Shown: in pieces, positions 20,366 through 25,000 of the stretch | Layout of the letters: each line of letters begins with the position of its first letter | Numbering within the stretch: position 1 is the stretch's first letter | Source: Azolla pinnata | Lineage: Eukaryota; Streptophyta; Polypodiopsida; Salviniales; Salviniaceae | Length of the DNA stretch: 25,000 bases | Assembly (NCBI GenBank): GCA_037176905.1 | Contig: JBBBWG010005669.1 | Location: 60,829 to 85,828 of the forward strand | Direction: 5' to 3' | Notes under the pieces: model-generated | What the model saw: the letters and a program-made list of their open reading frames with translations, nothing else | Database searches by the model: none | What the model was told of the DNA's origin: nothing | Translations under genes and position numbers: made by a program

Positions 20366-20447
20366 TCGGGTTCAGGGTTCAGGGTTTAGGGTTTAGGGTT
20401 GAGGGTTTGGAGTTCAGGGTTTGGGGTTTAGGGTTTAGGGTTTGGGG
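20366..20447. repeat. Interstitial telomere-like array, degenerate TTTAGGG
   Basis: About eleven units in G-rich orientation include TTTAGGG, TTCAGGG, TTGAGGG, TTTGGGG and a TTTGGAG form. The seven-base plant register is mostly kept. Confidence 0.92.
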
Positions 20448-21093
20448 CCATTGCACCATGGCTTGAACCTTGAGACATTGAGGGACTCCTGGTTGATGGT
20501 CCGAGCAATTATTCATACGATCATGCATGCGAACTGATGCCTCGATCATGGATATGTAGCAAAACTGTCGTCTTCTTCGTGGAAGCTCTTGCTTGATGCG
20601 TCATAAACCCTAAAACCGCTCGCATTACCTGATGTTCTTAGAGGCTCGATCTGATGAACTAAGAGAAGAGCATGGTTGTCTGAAGTGGATTTGTCAAGCA
20701 CTATGGTTGTTTTTCACATTGAATAGCATCAAATAATGATGAATGCCCCCAAATGTTGCAACCATTACAATGTCACAACCTCAAGAGCGGGACATTATAA
20801 TTAATTACAGACATCCTCCTTCTACGCGAAGGGGAAAAAGGAATCTTAGAGTTGAATAATTCCAATTAATTCAATTTATATAAGTTCTCTATTTGTTATA
20901 GCTTCACGTCTTTACGACTATGATCTTTATGTTTAGTGAAAGGATTTTTCTCTATGCTCAGTGAAAAGAAATAGGAAGAAGAGGAGAGAAGAAACGCAAC
21001 TAAATCATAGTTATATGATATATCACGGGTTGTTAGCGGCTAAACCTAATTATAAGCAATGATAAAAGAGGGGTGTATCCTTGCTTACAAGAG
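20448..21093. other. AT-rich intergenic DNA, nothing recognised
   Basis: There are no long open frames, no clear transposon ends and no RNA gene features. Confidence 0.6.
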
Positions 21094-21354
21094 GTGAATA
21101 GATGGGCTTAGAGATTGAATTCAAGTTTAGCCATTGATGCCCAACAATTTCTTAAAAATCAAATGTCAGTGAATAGATGGGCTTAGAGATTGAATTCAAG
21201 TTGAGCCGTTGATGCCCAACAATTTCTTAAAAATCAAATGTCAGTGAATAGATGGGCTTAGAGATTGAATTCAAGTTTAGCCATCGATGCCCAACAATTT
21301 CTTAGAGATCAAATGTTACTGAATACATGGGCTTAGAGATTGAATTCAAGTTTA
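21094..21354. repeat. 75-bp tandem repeat, 3.5 copies
   Basis: Copies begin GTGAATAGATGGGCTTAGAG at 21094, 21169 and 21244, with a partial fourth (CTGAATACATGGG) at 21319. The period is exactly 75 bp and neighbouring copies differ at only a few positions, so the expansion is fairly recent. Each copy holds an EcoRI-type GAATTC in GATTGAATTCAAGTT and the block GATGCCCAACAATTTCTTA. Every frame has stops. Confidence 0.95.
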
Positions 21355-22271
21355 TAAAGAAAACATCTTTGATTCCTTATATCGAATAGAGTAACCCTTG
21401 AGTTCAAGTACTGATGTACTAATGATGATTTTCGATATGATTCATAATATATATATATATAAATATTAGGTAATATATTGTACAAGTACAATTTGGGAAA
21501 ATTTTAATTAAGTTTTAAAACATTTAGCTGAAGCTTTGAAGAACATTTAAAAATATTTGTTCTTTAGGGTAGGCTTCAACAAATGTGAATGATGATAATG
21601 GTTATGAAATAATAATCATCTATCTTCGTATTCTTCGTTTACCGGGTGAGGACAACACATCTATGTTCATTGCCTATATTTTGCTTATAATTAAGCTTCA
21701 AAACAATGTGTTTAGAGGCTAAAAAAGTACTTATATAATTAGAGAGTTGCAAGTAGTTCAAGTGAGTAGTTTATGTACTTACAAAATTAAACTCAATGGA
21801 ATCATAATAATGTTTGCAACGGATAATAATGAAGCTTTACTGATGTATTGCTTTTAGATATCCCACATAAACAGAACTTTAAACCTTATTATTCATTAGT
21901 ACATTAAAATATTAATCATTTGTTGGTTTCAAATAGAATATTTTACATGTGAAGTCATATGTACATGTATGATTGTTTAGAAATATTATCATATGAAGTA
22001 ACCACATACAACTACAAAACCAAAAATAAGAAGCATCAATAGAGAGTGGTTCATATAACAGGTGAAGGGAAGAGAAAGTGTAGTGAAAAATAACATCATC
22101 GAATGCCTCTATCTATCCTCTAGAAGCAAGGCAATACTGTCAATGTAGTCAGAAAATGTTGCCTCTTTCTATGCAACTTCTCCGTATCACCTTGTAACTA
22201 GTCGAAATGGGCCTTTAACATGTGCACTGAATCGGTCTGAACCGATGGCACAACCTCAATTGGTTGTATGA
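21355..22271. other. Very AT-rich DNA, nothing recognised
   Basis: This stretch contains a short (AT)n run near 21447-21462 and scattered AATAAT sequence. No coding or structural signal was seen. Confidence 0.6.
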
Positions 22272-22712
22272 TCATAGAGGAAAAGATTCGTATAAATCCA
22301 GCTTCCGATATATATTCCACAAGGTTATAGCCAAGATTGCAAAGCATCGGGAGTCTTTGATATTAAGTAAATCGCCTTTCCCACTGGTCTGGTAATGTAT
22401 GACAGAACACTCTCTCTTGAGACAAGCGAAGTGCTTCGATCGGCAACTGGTTCCCATACAAAATAGATTGACCGGATAATTCTCCTCACACTACTGAACC
22501 CCATAAAATGAAAGTATCAGGAGGTAAATTAAACCATTCGTCTCAAAAACTCTAACCCAAACTTGATGAGCCATTACACAAGCCCATGAGGCATGCCTTT
22601 GAGATTTCATAGAAGGCCTGCAAGAACCGCAAAGTCGAGATAGTCTTGCCCAAGTACCAAACAAGCACCGATTGCCATTAAAATGCCGTAACCTTTCGAG
22701 CATATATGACAT
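22272..22712 (-). pseudogene. Degenerate LINE-type reverse transcriptase C-terminus (zinc-binding region)
   Basis: A minus-strand frame (22712-22491) reads LCGSCRPSMKSQRHASWACV then MAHQVWVRVF. The Cys-x2-Cys ... His-x4-Cys spacing followed by A-x-x-VW matches the zinc-binding region at the C-terminus of plant non-LTR reverse transcriptases. A second frame just downstream (22457-22272) contains AILAITLWNIYRKLD, like the LWxIWxxRN stretch that follows in such elements. The two are separated by stops, and the polymerase core and endonuclease were not found, so this is a decayed fragment. Confidence 0.5.
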
Positions 22713-23103
22713 GCCAAATCCTAGACCAAAGGTTCCTCCTAGAATCTTCTAGGAAATTACCATGGTGAATTCGCTATCTACACATAGAGTGGAGAAAATT
22801 GGAGCATTTGTTACATGGTCCACCGAAGATTAGCAATCTAAATAGAACATGTGAGTGGCTAGGTGTTTGTGACAATCCCAATTCGTTTAGATCGTCTCTC
22901 AAGTGTTTTGGTTCAAGTCGACGACACGAACAAGGCTTCGACTCGACTTCCTCATCATTCGAACCCCAAAATCCTTCTCGCGTCGACCCTCTCTATAAGG
23001 ATAAGCTTCATGTGATTAGATCACTTTCAATGATTCGTTCTATGAGTAGAACTAGATGAACGTCTTATCGTTCGTATACTTATGCGTACAATCCCATCAG
23101 GGA
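22713..23103. other. Unassigned, possible retroelement flank
   Basis: An 86-codon open frame (22799-23059, plus) has no recognised motif. TGTGACAATCCCAATTCG at about 22868 resembles the starts of some plant Ty3-type long terminal repeats, but no matching end or second copy was found. Confidence 0.3.
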
Positions 23104-23151
23104 TAGGGTTTAGGGTTTAGGATTTAGGGTTTAGGATTTAGGGTTTAGGAT
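23104..23151. repeat. Interstitial telomere-like array, alternating TTTAGGG/TTTAGGA
   Basis: Six to seven units in G-rich orientation show TTTAGGG alternating with TTTAGGA. The two-unit periodicity (14 bp) suggests the array grew by duplicating a pair of units. Confidence 0.92.
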
Positions 23152-23582
23152 TCTCATCGCAGATGCATGTGAATAAGTCACCCATGTAGCATCAGGATAT
23201 AAAAGCCCATGCCAGTACTTCGGATAAGCTGATCCTCTTTCGAACGCGTTTCTTCGTCGAAAATGGAAGAGGATCTTTATTTAAAGAAGAAAGACACAAT
23301 ACATTTTAGTGCTTTCAAAATTTTCAATTCAAGCTCGCACTAGTATCTTATGTGTCGATTGCTTTGTTGAAAATGTAGACTTCTCTTTAGTTATCTCGAG
23401 AACTCAGGACGGAGCGAAGGGTGAAGAGGTTGGGCGATTAGCGCTAACACTTGTGCGGAATCGGCCGCGATAATCGCGTGGTTAGCGCTTAAACTTCCGC
23501 GATGTGAAACTATCAAGTGCCCACTAATCGTTCTCTGCGGAGCATTGGAAGCCACTCCTCTTCCTACAAGCAATTCCGACGT
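23152..23582. other. Unassigned DNA with AGCGCT-containing motifs
   Basis: The segment 23429-23500 holds GGTTGGGCGATTAGCGCTAA and GCGATAATCGCGTGGTTAGC. These are short palindromic, GC-rich motifs that reappear in inverted form near 24675. No gene was recognised. Confidence 0.45.
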
Positions 23583-23619
23583 AGAAGAAGAAGAAGAAGA
23601 AGAAGAAGAAGAAGAAGAA
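23583..23619. repeat. (GAA)n microsatellite
   Basis: Eleven to twelve uninterrupted GAA units. The surrounding open frame (23545-23871) has a Glu run from this repeat and no other recognisable feature. Confidence 0.95.
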
Positions 23620-24350
23620 TGGACTCTATATTACGGAACGATTAGAAAAGGATCGACAAGTAATGGGGCTTTTGTCGTCGATCGAGATCCGTCTTTCTTC
23701 TGCACCAACAAAATGTCCCACCAATGTGCATCTTATCCATGGCAGGGATCAGACAGCATTGCATGCATGCATTTGTTTTGTGATTTTGATCCCAAAATTT
23801 TATCCTGTCGGTCGTTACGAACATGGGCATATCATAAGATGCAATACATACATACATTGTTTGGGCTGTAAAGAAAGTAAAATCCTTGTCATTGGGGGGC
23901 TACGAAGAATTTACATTGGAAGAAACATTCCCTTGTATCCATGCATGCATGCATACATACATACGCATTCATCGATTGTTGTTCAAACCATGGCGAATCG
24001 GTGCACCAAGATCGACATGCGCGCGATGTAGAGATGGCGCATCGATCCTTGCGTCATGTGAATGTGTGTGTGTGTGTGTGTGTTTGTGTGCATAGTAAAA
24101 AAAAAAACAAAGGAAAGATCTTATCTACGCATGATACGGTGAATCGAGCGATCATGATGAAGCTCTCCTCTCATCCTTCCTCCTCCTCTTGATCTTCCTT
24201 CAATCTTTCAATCTTCAATCTCCATCTTCTTTTCTCCGATCTTTCGCCCTCTTTCTCTTCTTCGGTTTTTCGTACGATCGCAATTGCAGGAGGTGCGCGA
24301 TTGGGCCGCCCGTTCCTCGATCGAATCGGCGCCGCTCCAAACGTCAAAAC
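23620..24350. other. Unassigned DNA with ATGC, (TG)n and TC-rich tracts
   Basis: Short CATGCATGCATG runs occur at 23760 and 23940, and (TG)n at 24063-24090. A TC-rich stretch at 24165-24260 resembles a plant promoter or leader, but no gene can be assigned after it. Confidence 0.45.
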
Positions 24351-24351
24351 G

Positions 24352-24401
24352 AAAGAAGCAAGAAGAAGCAAGAAGAAGCAAGAAGAAGCAAGAAGAAGCA
24401 A
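24352..24401. repeat. 10-bp tandem repeat AGAAGAAGCA
   Basis: Four exact copies start at 24361 and are preceded by one variant copy. Confidence 0.95.
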
Positions 24402-24589
24402 CATGTCACATCATGGTAGAAACCCAAGCAATTTTTAAAACCCGGGGGGGAAAAACAAAACGAAAGAAGAGGCGAGAAGAGCCGGATCGAAGTTCTCGCC
24501 AATCGGTTCCGCGTCGCATGACGCTAAGCATGCGATCGAAACGGGATCGTGGAGACGATAGCGGTTCTCAGGGTTGAAGAAAAAGCCTG

Positions 24590-24790
24590 ATGACAGCACG
24601 CTTAATCGTCGATTAAACTCGATTAGAATCCACCGATTAATGCCTTAGTTTTTCGCTTTCGTCTCTCGTTAAAGCGCTAACTCCCAACCGATCGGACGCT
24701 GATTTTCAGCGATGACAATTTTCGAGGCCGAGAGAATCGAGCGTTAATCGACCGACCGATCGGACGCTAATTTTGTCAGCGAGAGATGCT
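24590..24790. repeat. CGATTAA/CGATCGGACGC dispersed motif cluster
   Basis: CGATCGGACGCT(G/A)ATTTT followed by CAGCGA occurs twice, about 70 bp apart (24690 and 24760). CGATTAA-type motifs recur at 24606-24645. GCGCTAACTCCCAACCGATC here is roughly the inverse of GGTTGGGCGATTAGCGCTAA at 23429. These could be terminal parts of a non-autonomous DNA transposon, but ends and target-site duplications were not identified. Confidence 0.45.
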
Positions 24791-25000
24791 TAATCTACGA
24801 TTCTTAATTTTACCGGGCGTAAAATTGTAACTGCTGAAAGATATTACTTATTTGTACTTGTGTCCTCGCACCTGCGACATATTGCAATCAAATGGACATT
24901 TTTTCCCTTTCTTTGTGTTTTAACTTTTTTTTTTTTACAAAAACATCAGATCATTAGTTGTAAAAGAAATGTCCATTTTGGACTACAATACATCTTGAGT
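24791..25000. other. AT-rich edge of the window
   Basis: No feature was recognised. AAATGGACATTTTTTCCC at 24890 and AAATGTCCATTTTGGAC at 24967 form a loose inverted pair around TGGACATTT. Confidence 0.5.

Noticed and set aside
1..25000. CRISPR arrays, operons, phage or bacterial mobile elements
   Set aside because: The window is eukaryotic. The tandem repeats have no CRISPR-like repeat/spacer structure.

Overview
This is nuclear DNA of a land plant. The grounds are a plant-type CAMTA transcription factor, a plant-specific C2H2-like zinc-finger gene, GT-AG introns, AAACCCTA (telo-box) motifs, and TTTAGGG-type telomere-like arrays mixed with TTAGGG-type ones. The species cannot be read from the window; the heavy load of simple repeats and minisatellites would suit a repeat-rich genome.

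Layout. (1) 1-1247: 3' UTR of the CAMTA gene, then poorly resolved sequence with two weak candidate exons. (2) 1248-9960, minus strand: a complete calmodulin-binding transcription activator. I could join eleven coding exons by hand with no break in phase, giving 1065 residues in the order CG-1, TIG, ankyrin, IQ motifs, calmodulin-binding helix. Its 5' leader and promoter run up to about 10.5 kb. (3) 10.5-15.6 kb: an intergenic block made largely of simple repeats. It holds (ATGT)n, (AG)n, a perfect 15-bp-arm palindrome, a GGTCAA (W-box) cluster, a TTAGGG-type array, a diverged duplication, a possible TATA box, and an ATGC-rich alternating purine/pyrimidine tract. (4) 15623-18286, plus strand: a complete two-exon, 577-residue gene of the plant C2H2-like zinc-finger family with a PARP-like fold. 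It is unusual in several ways: a canonical zinc ligand is missing, there are two large serine expansions, a telomere-type hexamer is used as coding sequence, and its only coding intron is filled with a minisatellite that looks like a copy of the gene's own first codons. (5) 18.3-19.0 kb: telomere-like arrays in both orientations that can fold back, then a TTAACTGCC-rich minisatellite. (6) 19.0-25.0 kb: no convincing host gene. It contains a degenerate LINE-type reverse-transcriptase C-terminus, a 75-bp tandem repeat, two more telomere-like arrays, and GC-rich dispersed motifs that may be transposon debris.

The two genes are divergently oriented, about 5.7 kb apart from start codon to start codon. 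CAMTA proteins link calcium/calmodulin to stress transcription. The zinc-finger family has no firmly established biochemical role. Nothing in the sequence shows the two genes acting together. The most novel-looking structure is the self-derived intronic minisatellite in the zinc-finger gene.
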